Source: an uncultured bacterium (lineage in GTDB: Bacteria > Bacillota > Clostridia > Lachnospirales > Lachnospiraceae). From it: DNA of 9,329 nucleotides. The stretch lies in assembly GCA_947071365.1 (NCBI GenBank), contig CAMTFT010000038.1, positions 1 through 9,329 on the forward strand, written 5' to 3'. Positions 1 to 6,860 of the stretch are shown here, one piece after another (position 1 is the stretch's first letter; each line of letters begins with the position of its first letter). A program made the position numbers and the translations under genes. A model generated the notes under the pieces. The model was not told where the DNA came from. It saw only the letters and a list, made by a program, of their open reading frames with translations, and made no database searches.

Positions 1-44
1 ATGTAGCTCCGTCTCGTGGGCTCGGAGATGTGTATAAGAGACAG
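1..44 (+). other. Nextera sequencing adapter (left end, not genomic)
   Basis: Bases 26-44 are the 19-base Tn5 mosaic end AGATGTGTATAAGAGACAG. They are preceded at 11-25 by the Nextera read-2 adapter GTCTCGTGGGCTCGG and at 3-10 by an eight-base index GTAGCTCC. The same block occurs reverse-complemented at 9285-9329. This is library-construction sequence left in the contig, so biology starts at base 45. The -35 region and anything else upstream of the operon are lost. Confidence 0.98.
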
Positions 45-45
45 T

Positions 46-51
46 TATAAT
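46..51 (+). promoter_or_regulatory. Possible -10 promoter element
   Basis: A perfect TATAAT lies one base inside the insert, 88 bases before the start codon of the binding-protein gene. If real, transcription would start near base 58 and leave a leader of about 80 bases. The -35 box would fall where the adapter now is, so it cannot be checked here. AT-rich leaders often contain such hexamers by chance, so position and context are the only support. Confidence 0.35.
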
Positions 52-97
52 ACAAGTCACAGAAAGCAATCCACGGGGACAAGAAGAAAGTGATTGC

Positions 98-113
98 ATG
101 TAAACGAAAAAAC
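98..113 (+). promoter_or_regulatory. Possible cre-like (CcpA) operator half
   Basis: The 16 bases ATGTAAACGAAAAAAC match the left part of the cre consensus WTGNAANCGNWNNCAW through its first 13 positions, but lack the C at position 14 and the final W. The site lies downstream of the putative -10, where CcpA would act as a roadblock, as expected for a secondary-sugar operon in Firmicutes. The A-rich context makes chance similarity quite possible. Confidence 0.2.
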
Positions 114-139
114 AAAAATTTATTGAAGGAGGAAACAAC

Positions 140-1108
140 ATGAAAGCAAGAAAAGTATTGGCAGGTCTTATGGCAGCAGCTATGGTAGGAAGTGCATTTA
201 CCGGCACGGTTATGGCAGAGGAAGCAGAGCTTCTTCCGGGTGGCGGCAGCAATATCCTTTACTGCATTACGCCATCTACATCAAATGTATACTTCAAGAC
301 GGTTCAGGACATCGCAACAGCAAAGGGCGAGGAGCTTGGCTATGAAGTGAAGTGCTTCTCTCATGATGATGATGCGGCAGCACAGCTTGAGCTGTTCGAA
401 GCAGCAATTGCAGACGGCGCAGCAGCTATCGTTTGTGACAACGCCGGTGCAGACGCTTCTATCGAGGCAGTTCAGAAGGCATACGATGCAGGGATCCCGA
501 CCTTCCTGGTTGACCGTGAGATCAATGAGAGCGGCATCGCAGTAGCACAGCTCGTAGCAGACAACGCACAGGGTGCGGCAGCAATTGCTGAAGCATGGGT
601 TGAGGCCATGAACTACGAAGGTAAGTACGCAGAGCTTCTTGGACTGGAATCCGATACAAACTGCCAGGTACGTTCCGAGAATTTCCACTCTGTAATCGAT
701 GAGTATACAGATATGGAAATGGTAGCACAGCAGTCTGCAAACTGGGATCAGACAGAAGCATATGAGAAGACAGAAGCTATCCTTCAGTCAAATCCGGAGA
801 TCACAGGTATCATCTGCGGTAACGACACAATGGCATGCGGCGCGATCCAGGCTTGTCTCGATGCAGGACGCGAGGATATCAAGGTAATCGGCGTAGATGG
901 TTCTGACGATGCGGCAGCTTATATCAAAGAAGGACATATGGTTGGTACGGCTCTTCAGCAGATCGCTCTGATCACACAGATGGCAGTAGAGCAGGCAGAC
1001 GCTTACCTGAAGGGAACTGCTCCGGAAGAAGAGAAGCAGCTCGTTCCGTGTATCGCGATCACAGCAGATAATGTAGAGAACCTGTCAGGCTTTGTATATA
1101 CAGAGTAA
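140..1108 (+). CDS. Sugar ABC transporter substrate-binding protein, RbsB type
   Basis: Extracytoplasmic sugar-binding protein (322 aa, Peripla_BP_4/RbsB-like) that delivers its ligand to the ATPase and permease encoded downstream. The start is set by AAGGAGG at 126-132. Residues 1-26 form a signal peptide: KARK at the N-terminus, a hydrophobic stretch, and a type I cleavage site after V-M-A26. There is no lipobox cysteine, which is unusual for a Gram-positive binding protein. Aligned by eye to E. coli RbsB, the ribose-pocket residues have counterparts: N49, Y51, F52, D125-R126, R178, W202 (Phe in RbsB), N228, D253 and Q273. This favours a small, pentose-sized sugar, but the ligand cannot be read from sequence. 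It is first in the operon and separated from the other transporter genes by a hairpin, which fits the usual excess of binding protein. Confidence 0.93.
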   Translation: MKARKVLAGLMAAAMVGSAFTGTVMAEEAELLPGGGSNILYCITPSTSNVYFKTVQDIATAKGEELGYEVKCFSHDDDAAAQLELFEAAIADGAAAIVCDNAGADASIEAVQKAYDAGIPTFLVDREINESGIAVAQLVADNAQGAAAIAEAWVEAMNYEGKYAELLGLESDTNCQVRSENFHSVIDEYTDMEMVAQQSANWDQTEAYEKTEAILQSNPEITGIICGNDTMACGAIQACLDAGREDIKVIGVDGSDDAAAYIKEGHMVGTALQQIALITQMAVEQADAYLKGTAPEEEKQLVPCIAITADNVENLSGFVYTE

Positions 1109-1182
1109 GAAGCGGTCTGAAATGAGGCAAAATTTATAAAAGCAGTTATACAGTATTCATAAATTGAATCAGTAGTCTCATA

Positions 1183-1253
1183 GGGAGCTGCCCAGGGAAT
1201 GTTGAGAAAAGGGATACATAGACCTTTCGGGAGCATTTCCGGGCAGCTTTTTT
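1183..1253 (+). terminator. Hairpin with T-run; probable partial terminator inside the operon
   Basis: AGCTGCCC (1186-1193) pairs with GGGCAGCT (1241-1248), directly followed by a six-T run (1248-1253). Inside this stem GGAATG (1196-1201) can pair with CATTTCC (1234-1240) with one bulge, and GAAAAGGG (1206-1213) with CCTTTC (1223-1228), giving a long imperfect hairpin. It sits in the 181-base gap between the binding-protein gene and the lipoprotein gene, the largest gap in the window. The likely role is to stop a fraction of transcripts so that the binding protein is made in excess. It could also stabilise the 3' end of a processed mRNA. Confidence 0.65.
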
Positions 1254-1289
1254 GTTCCCATAAGTATAAAAACGGCAAGGAGAAGATAG

Positions 1290-1883
1290 ATGATGAAGAA
1301 AAAATTATCCCTTATTGCTGCGGCTGTATTGCTTGCGGCTTCTCTGACCGGGTGCGGTATTGTGAAGGTGGTTCCGATCGGAGAGGAAGGAACGTATACC
1401 GGAAAAGCGGTTTTCGATTCCAGCGCGGAATCCAGCAGTGACTGGAGCGCTGTTGTGGAGGAGATCACAGGCGAAGCACAGGAGCTTGCAGAGCTGATGA
1501 AGGGAGACGGAATCGGAAGTGACGTGGCAGCGGTGACGGGCAAGGCAAAGATCGTAGAGTTTAATACGGAAACACCGAAACATTTTCTGCTGCTTGAGCC
1601 GGAGGGCTGTGAGGGCAGCACGGAGTTTAAAATGCAGGCAGGCGGAGTATATTCCGGTACGGCGGTACGGGACGTACAGACGTTGAAAAGTTTTGAAGAT
1701 TTTACGAACCAGACCGATTGGTCCCAGTATGGAAAAGCATTAAATAAGGAAGTAGATGCACAGGTGGTAGCTCCGCTGGCGCTGGATGAGAGCGTTGCCG
1801 GCAAGACAGTGACCTTTGTGGGGGCGGCTGTGGCTTCCGGTGATACGGTAACGATTACGCCGGTGTCATTAACAATTGAATAA
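1290..1883 (+). CDS. DUF2291-family lipoprotein of a sugar ABC transporter
   Basis: A 197-residue predicted lipoprotein resembling the DUF2291 family (predicted periplasmic lipoprotein, COG5618), commonly found beside RbsABC-type sugar importers; its biochemical role is unknown to me. The signal sequence (MKKK, then a hydrophobic stretch) ends in a good lipobox, L-T-G-C22, so the mature protein should be membrane-anchored through Cys22. The rest is soluble, with a C-terminal part rich in beta-type Val/Thr runs (about 140-197). The start may be ATG 1290 or the adjacent ATG 1293; AAGGAG at 1277-1282 serves either. It lies between the binding protein and the ATPase, 14 bases before the latter. 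Because the binding protein lacks a lipid anchor, a role as its docking or tethering partner is an inference worth testing. Family assignment is by recall of family appearance, not a search. Confidence 0.75.
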   Translation: MMKKKLSLIAAAVLLAASLTGCGIVKVVPIGEEGTYTGKAVFDSSAESSSDWSAVVEEITGEAQELAELMKGDGIGSDVAAVTGKAKIVEFNTETPKHFLLLEPEGCEGSTEFKMQAGGVYSGTAVRDVQTLKSFEDFTNQTDWSQYGKALNKEVDAQVVAPLALDESVAGKTVTFVGAAVASGDTVTITPVSLTIE

Positions 1884-1897
1884 AGAGGAGGAGCATT

Positions 1898-3436
1898 ATG
1901 TTTGATAATCCAAATGTTGTTCTCCATTGCGAAAAGATCGATAAGATATATCCTGGTACGAAAGCGCTTGACGGCGTTTCCTTTGACCTGCTGAAGGGCA
2001 AGGTGAATGTCCTGATCGGGGAAAACGGCGCCGGGAAATCGACGCTGATGAAGATGATCGCCGGTATTGAACAGCCGTCCGCAGGGAAGATGTACATGGA
2101 CGGCGAGGAGGTATTCTTCAAGGATACGAACGCGGCCCGGGCGAAGGGCATTGGCATTATCCATCAGGAGCTGAGCCTGTTTCCGAATATGACTGTGTAT
2201 CAGAATATCTTTATCGGACATGAATTCAAAAAGAAGGGATTTCTGAATGACAAGGAGCACATAAAGGGAGCGGAGAAGATCCTGAAACGTCTGGAGCATG
2301 AGATTCCGCCGGAAACGATGGTGGGCGACCTGCGTGTTGGTCAGCAGCAGATGGTGGAGATCGCGAGGAATCTGATTCAGGATGACCTGAAGATCCTGAT
2401 TATGGACGAGCCGACATCATCCCTGTCAGCGGCAGAGGTGAAGGTGCTTTTTAAGATCATGAGGGAGCTTTTGCAGGAGGGAATCTCCATCGTTTACATA
2501 TCGCATCGGCTGGAAGAGATCATGGAGATCGGCGACCATGTCACGATCTTAAGAGACGGAAAGTATGTGGCAGATGCAGAGGTAAAGGATATTGAGCTGA
2601 GCTGGATCGTGGAAAATATGGTGGGAAAAAATACGCAGTACCATCGTTTTGAGCGTTCCATTGATCTGGATAAGGCGGAAAAGATACTGGAGATCAACCA
2701 CTTAAGTCTGCCGAAAAAGGGCGGCGGCTGGCTGTTGGATGATGTGAGCATGTACCTGAAAAAGGGGGAGGTGCTCGGTGTATACGGGCTGCTTGGCGCA
2801 GGCAGAAGTGAACTCTTTGAGTGTCTGATGGGAATGCATCCGGAGCATACAGGAGAGATCATTTTTGAAGGAAAGCCGATGAAGGTAGGAAGCATATCGG
2901 ATCAGATCAGAAGCGGCTTTGCGATGGTTCCGGAGGACCGGCAGAGACAGGGACTGATCCAGACGCTGGATATCTGCAAGAATACGTCCATCGCTTCCAT
3001 GCAGAATTACCGTAAAGGGATTTTCCTGAACAGCAAAGCGGAGGAAGAGGCGGTAGAAGGCCAAATCAGGGACATCCATATCAAGGTGGCGGATAAGAAG
3101 CTGCCGATCCTGTCACTGTCCGGCGGCAACCAGCAGAAGGTAGTCATTGGGAAAGGGCTTCTGACGAAGCCGACGGTTCTTCTGCTCGACGAACCATCCA
3201 GAGGTATTGATATCGGCGCAAAGACGGAGGTCTTTGAGATCATCCATGAATTTTCGGAACGGGGGCTTTCCATTATCGTGGTTTCCTCGGAGCTGAAGGA
3301 AATTATGGCGATTGCAGACCGCATTTACGTGCTGTCGAATGGAAAATGTACCGGCGAGCTGGCCGGAAATGAAATCAATGAAGATATTCTTGTGCGCAGA
3401 TCCTATGCCGGGCTCGGAACCGGTGCAGGAGCGTAA
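1898..3436 (+). CDS. Sugar ABC transporter ATPase, RbsA/MglA type (two ATPase domains)
   Basis: Cytoplasmic energy-coupling subunit (512 aa) of a ribose-type importer, with two fused ABC ATPase domains as in RbsA, MglA and XylG. Domain 1 has Walker A GENGAGKST (41-49), signature LRVGQ (145-149), Walker B IMDEP (D170, E171) and an H-loop in YISHR. Domain 2 has the degenerate Walker A typical of this family (GLLGAGRSE), signature LSGGNQQK (407-414), Walker B DEPSRGID (from D431), and SSELKE where the switch histidine would be. Thus domain 2 has lost residues needed for normal hydrolysis, as in relatives. In domain 1 the usual serine of the signature is arginine (R146). The start follows AGAGGAGGAG, with a 14-base gap from the lipoprotein gene. 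Length is normal for the family. Confidence 0.96.
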   Translation: MFDNPNVVLHCEKIDKIYPGTKALDGVSFDLLKGKVNVLIGENGAGKSTLMKMIAGIEQPSAGKMYMDGEEVFFKDTNAARAKGIGIIHQELSLFPNMTVYQNIFIGHEFKKKGFLNDKEHIKGAEKILKRLEHEIPPETMVGDLRVGQQQMVEIARNLIQDDLKILIMDEPTSSLSAAEVKVLFKIMRELLQEGISIVYISHRLEEIMEIGDHVTILRDGKYVADAEVKDIELSWIVENMVGKNTQYHRFERSIDLDKAEKILEINHLSLPKKGGGWLLDDVSMYLKKGEVLGVYGLLGAGRSELFECLMGMHPEHTGEIIFEGKPMKVGSISDQIRSGFAMVPEDRQRQGLIQTLDICKNTSIASMQNYRKGIFLNSKAEEEAVEGQIRDIHIKVADKKLPILSLSGGNQQKVVIGKGLLTKPTVLLLDEPSRGIDIGAKTEVFEIIHEFSERGLSIIVVSSELKEIMAIADRIYVLSNGKCTGELAGNEINEDILVRRSYAGLGTGAGA

Positions 3437-3460
3437 GGCAGGGAAGGAGCAAAGTGATTC

Positions 3461-4507
3461 ATGAAGAAAAATAGATCTACAAATTCAAATCAGTTACTTA
3501 TGACGATGCTGAAGGGCCGTACTTTTATCGTACTGATCCTTCTGATCATCTTTTTCAGTATTGCGAAAAGTAACTTTTTATCCCCGACCACGCTGACGAT
3601 GGTAGCAAAACACGTAGCGCTGTACGGCATTCTGGCTCTTGGCATGACTTTTGTCATTATCACAGGCGGCATTGATCTGTCGGTGGGCTCTGTAGTTGGA
3701 TTGATCGGTATGCTGGCCGGCGGCCTGATCCAGGAAGGCCTGACCGTAAAATTTGCTGGAGTCACACTGTATTTCAGTGTTCCGGCAATCGTGATTCTGA
3801 TGCTTCTTACAGGCTGCCTGATCGGAGTCATCAACGGCCTGATCGTGACGAAGCTCAATGTGGCGCCCTTTATCGCAACGCTTGGTACGATGTATATCTG
3901 CCGCGGCTTCGCAAACCTGCGTTCCGGCGGCGCGACGTTCTCCGATATTGGCGGTTATGAGGGACTTGGCAATACGGGCTTTAAGATTCTTGGAAGCGAT
4001 ATCGCGAGTGTCCCCACCGGTGTTTACATCTTTGTGGTTCTGGCTGTGATCTCTGTGGTTCTGCTCAAGAAGATGAGCTTTGGCTGGTACGTTCTGGCAG
4101 TCGGCGGAAATGAGAAATCGGCACGTCTGTCCGGTATTAAAGCGGATAAGATCAAGATCCTTGTTTATGTGATCTCCGGTTTCTGTGCAGCCTGGGTCGG
4201 CATGATCAACACGGCACAGCTTTCTGCGGCACATCCGAAGTCAGGAGACGGATGGGAAATGAACGCGATTGCGGCGACGGTACTTGGCGGCACTTCTATG
4301 GCAGGCGGTTCCGGTACGATCCTCGGCACGGTTGTCGGCGCTTTCGTAATCGGTGTGATCAACGATGGTATGACGATGTGCGGCGTGTCGGAGTTCTGGC
4401 AGAAGGTCATCCGTGGCCTTGTGATCATTCTGGCTGTCGTTATTGACCAGACGCAGAGAAATATGGAAGCAAAAATGGCGCTGCAGGCAAGAAATGAAAA
4501 CAAATAA
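3461..4507 (+). CDS. Sugar ABC transporter permease, RbsC type
   Basis: Integral-membrane channel subunit (348 aa, BPD_transp_2 family) partnering the RbsA-type ATPase. Very hydrophobic, with roughly eight to ten membrane segments, for example about 21-37, 52-68, 107-129, 186-202, 232-250 and 313-329. The RbsC hallmark GGIDLSVGS lies at 69-77. The C-terminal half holds the conserved ATPase-contact region, with NAIAATVLGG at about 268-277 and AGGSGTILGT at 281-290. The start is placed at ATG 3461 with AAGGAG at 3444-3449, a rather long 11-base spacing. The gap from the ATPase gene is 24 bases. Only one permease gene is present, so it probably acts as a homodimer, as in the ribose system. Confidence 0.95.
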   Translation: MKKNRSTNSNQLLMTMLKGRTFIVLILLIIFFSIAKSNFLSPTTLTMVAKHVALYGILALGMTFVIITGGIDLSVGSVVGLIGMLAGGLIQEGLTVKFAGVTLYFSVPAIVILMLLTGCLIGVINGLIVTKLNVAPFIATLGTMYICRGFANLRSGGATFSDIGGYEGLGNTGFKILGSDIASVPTGVYIFVVLAVISVVLLKKMSFGWYVLAVGGNEKSARLSGIKADKIKILVYVISGFCAAWVGMINTAQLSAAHPKSGDGWEMNAIAATVLGGTSMAGGSGTILGTVVGAFVIGVINDGMTMCGVSEFWQKVIRGLVIILAVVIDQTQRNMEAKMALQARNENK

Positions 4508-4546
4508 AAAAAAATAAACGGAACAAAAAAGACAGGAGGAAAGAAA

Positions 4547-5947
4547 ATGGCACATCTTAAACTTGGCTATGCCCCGACGAGAAGAAGTATTTTCAGTGCT
4601 CCGGATGCCATTAAGTACAGAGGGCTGACGGCTGACCGGCTTCGCGAACTGGGTGTTGATTTTGTAGATATTACAGATATTAATGAAGAGGGCCTGCTGT
4701 ATGATGACGCGGACAGGATAAAAATAGCGGAAAAATTTAAAGCGGAGAAGATTGATGGACTGTTTCTTCCGCACTGCAATTTTGGCACGGAATATGAGTG
4801 CGCCAGACTGGCAAAGGAACTGAACGTACCGGTACTTCTCTGGGGGCCGCTGGATGAAAGGCCAAATGAGAAGGGTGAGCGCCTGAGAGATACACAGTGC
4901 GGATTGTTTGCTACAGGAAAAGTGCTCAGAAGATTTCGGGTTCCGTTTACGTATATGACGAACTGCCGTCTGAATGATCCGGTATTTGAGAGAGGGCTTC
5001 GGGACTTTATGGCGGTCTGCAACGTGGTAAAGACGTTCCGCCATATGCGGATCCTGCAAATTTCCACGAGACCGTTTGATTTCTGGTCAACGATGTGCAA
5101 TGAAGGTGAGCTGCTGGAGAAATTTAACATTCAGCTTTCCCCGATCCCGATGCCGGAGCTGACTGATGAGATGAAGAAGGCGAAGGAAGAGGGTACAAAG
5201 GTAGCCGAGGTCATCGCATACTGCCGCGAAAAGATGGAGATCATGGTGAACGATCAGGAGCTTGAGAATGTGGCGGCGCTCAAGGTAGCGATGAAGAATC
5301 TGACAGAGAAATACGGATGCCAGGCGGTGGCGATCCAGTGCTGGAACCAGCTTCAAAGCGAGATCGGAATTATGCCGTGCGCGGCGAACGCCTTATTAAA
5401 TGAAGAAGGGATTCCGGTTGTGTGTGAGACGGATATCCATGGAGCGATCACGGCGCTTCTGGTAGAGGCGGCAGGAATGGACGGAACGCGCAGCTTCTTT
5501 GCAGACTGGACGATCCGTCATCCGGATATCGCGAACGGTGAACTGCTGCAGCACTGCGGTCCGTGGCCGATCTCTGTGGCGAAGGAAACGCCGAAGCTGA
5601 CATATCCGCTGGCTTTTGATTATCCGGGCAGCATAACGGCAGAGGCAAAGCACGGACTTGTCACGCTGGCGCGCTTTGACGGAGACAACGGGGAATATTC
5701 CCTGCTGCTCGGCAATGCGAAGGGCGTGGAAGGACCGAAAGGCATGGGAACGTATCTCTGGGTAGAGGTGGAAAATATCAAACGTCTCGAGGCAAAGATC
5801 GTGGAAGGACCGTACATTCATCACTGTGTAGGCATCCATAAGGATGTGGTTCCGGTGCTGTATGAAGCGTGCAAGTACATGGGCATCACTCCGGATCTGT
5901 ACGATCCGATAGAGGAGCAGGTAAAGGCATATCTTCGCGGAGAATGA
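4547..5947 (+). CDS. Sugar isomerase of the L-fucose/L-arabinose isomerase fold
   Basis: Predicted cytoplasmic, metal-dependent aldose-ketose isomerase (466 aa), which would convert the imported aldose to its ketose before phosphorylation. The protein looks like the FucI/AraA superfamily: an N-terminal Rossmann-like part (about 1-170), then a catalytic region. E272 (in SEIG) and D296 (in CETDIHGA) are 24 residues apart, the spacing I recall for the Mn ligands E337 and D361 of E. coli L-fucose isomerase. A C-terminal HHCVGIH segment (H425, H426, H431) resembles the metal-binding histidine region of AraA. It is shorter than FucI (591 aa) and nearer the generic 'fucose isomerase family' proteins of Clostridia. 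ATG 4547 follows AGGAGGA (4534-4540), after an A-rich 39-base gap. The substrate is not defined by sequence; D-apiose is inferred from the neighbours, with D-arabinose, L-fucose or other pentoses as alternatives. Confidence 0.85.
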   Translation: MAHLKLGYAPTRRSIFSAPDAIKYRGLTADRLRELGVDFVDITDINEEGLLYDDADRIKIAEKFKAEKIDGLFLPHCNFGTEYECARLAKELNVPVLLWGPLDERPNEKGERLRDTQCGLFATGKVLRRFRVPFTYMTNCRLNDPVFERGLRDFMAVCNVVKTFRHMRILQISTRPFDFWSTMCNEGELLEKFNIQLSPIPMPELTDEMKKAKEEGTKVAEVIAYCREKMEIMVNDQELENVAALKVAMKNLTEKYGCQAVAIQCWNQLQSEIGIMPCAANALLNEEGIPVVCETDIHGAITALLVEAAGMDGTRSFFADWTIRHPDIANGELLQHCGPWPISVAKETPKLTYPLAFDYPGSITAEAKHGLVTLARFDGDNGEYSLLLGNAKGVEGPKGMGTYLWVEVENIKRLEAKIVEGPYIHHCVGIHKDVVPVLYEACKYMGITPDLYDPIEEQVKAYLRGE

Positions 5948-6016
5948 AAACAGGCAGGGTGTGCCGGACAAAGCGAGCTTTGGCATGCCACAGGAGACAG
6001 AGGTTACTGACTTTAT

Positions 6017-6024
6017 AAAGGAGG
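6017..6024 (+). promoter_or_regulatory. Ribosome binding site that fixes the transketolase A start
   Basis: AAAGGAGG sits 5 bases before ATG 6030. A longer reading frame exists from GTG 5961, but it has no comparable site upstream, and its extra 23 residues do not look like transketolase. Transketolase-like sequence begins right after Met at 6030. Confidence 0.85.
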
Positions 6025-6029
6025 TCATT

Positions 6030-6860
6030 ATGGAAAATTTAAAAGCAAAAGCATTTGCGCTCCGTCAGGACGTGATCCGTATGATCAGGGAAGGAAAGGC
6101 CGGGCATATCGGCGGCGATATGAGCGTGATGGATATTCTGGTATCTCTCTATTTTCATACGATGAATGTGGGGCCTGAAAATATGGATGATCCGGGCAGG
6201 GATAAGTTTGTCCTGAGCAAGGGACATTCTGTGGAAGCGCTGTATGCGGTGCTGGCAGCGAAGGGGTTCTTTCCGATTGAACAGGTCATCAGTGAATTTT
6301 CGAAATTCGGCTCTAAATTTATCGGGCATCCGAACAATAAGCTTCCGGGAATCGAGATGAACTCCGGTTCCCTCGGCCATGGCCTGCCGGTGTGCGTGGG
6401 CATGGCAAAAGGGGAGAAAATGAATGGAAGCACAGCGAGGGTCTACGTAGTAATGGGTGACGGTGAGCTGGCAGAGGGTTCTGTATGGGAGGGCGTGATG
6501 GCAGCGTCCCAGTACAAACTGGATAATCTTTGCGCAGTTGTGGACAGAAACAGGCTTCAGATTTCCGGCAGTACGGAGGATGTGATGCATCAGGACTGTC
6601 TGGAGGATCGTTTTGCAAGCTTCGGCTGGTATGTTCTGAGCGTGGACGGCAACGATATCGATGCGCTGAATGCGGCGTTTGACACAGCAAAGACAGTGAA
6701 GAATAAGCCAACTGTCGTAATTGCAAATACAACGAAGGGATGCGGCTCTCCGGTAATGGAGAATAAAGCAAACTGGCATCACAGAGTACCGAGTGACGAA
6801 GAATATACACAGATTATGAAGGATCTCGAGGAGAGAAAGGAGGCGGCTCTTCATGAATAA
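6030..6860 (+). CDS. Transketolase-like subunit A (N-terminal, thiamine-diphosphate-binding half)
   Basis: 276-residue protein equal to the N-terminal domain of transketolase (Transketolase_N). It binds the diphosphate end of thiamine diphosphate and Mg and acts with the next gene product in two-carbon ketol transfer. Visible motifs: HIGGDMS (H26), SKGH (63-66), GSLGHG (113-118, H117), the GDG motif (143-145) and DRN (172-174). Mg ligands D144 and N174 are 30 residues apart, as D155 and N185 are in E. coli transketolase. A terminal WHH follows the last conserved part. Split transketolases are common in archaea, Clostridia and dedicated sugar pathways. It lies 82 bases after the isomerase gene and its last 8 bases overlap the subunit B gene. 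In this context the donor is more likely the phosphorylated product of the FGGY kinase than ordinary pentose phosphates, but it could be a general transketolase. Confidence 0.92.
   Translation: MENLKAKAFALRQDVIRMIREGKAGHIGGDMSVMDILVSLYFHTMNVGPENMDDPGRDKFVLSKGHSVEALYAVLAAKGFFPIEQVISEFSKFGSKFIGHPNNKLPGIEMNSGSLGHGLPVCVGMAKGEKMNGSTARVYVVMGDGELAEGSVWEGVMAASQYKLDNLCAVVDRNRLQISGSTEDVMHQDCLEDRFASFGWYVLSVDGNDIDALNAAFDTAKTVKNKPTVVIANTTKGCGSPVMENKANWHHRVPSDEEYTQIMKDLEERKEAALHE

Noticed and set aside
1178..2299. Long minus-strand open frame (373 codons) opposite the lipoprotein and ATPase genes
   Set aside because: It covers two well-supported plus-strand genes and the hairpin region, shows low-complexity Ser/Pro/Thr-rich sequence without recognisable motifs, and is explained by codon bias of the real genes.
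5953..5990. Small hairpins (GGCA/TGCC, AAAG-CGAG-CTTT) in the isomerase-transketolase gap
   Set aside because: Short stems with no T-run; not enough to call a terminator or riboswitch.
5961..6029. Longer start (GTG 5961) for transketolase subunit A
   Set aside because: No ribosome site before it and non-family sequence in the extension, whereas AAAGGAGG stands at proper distance before ATG 6030.
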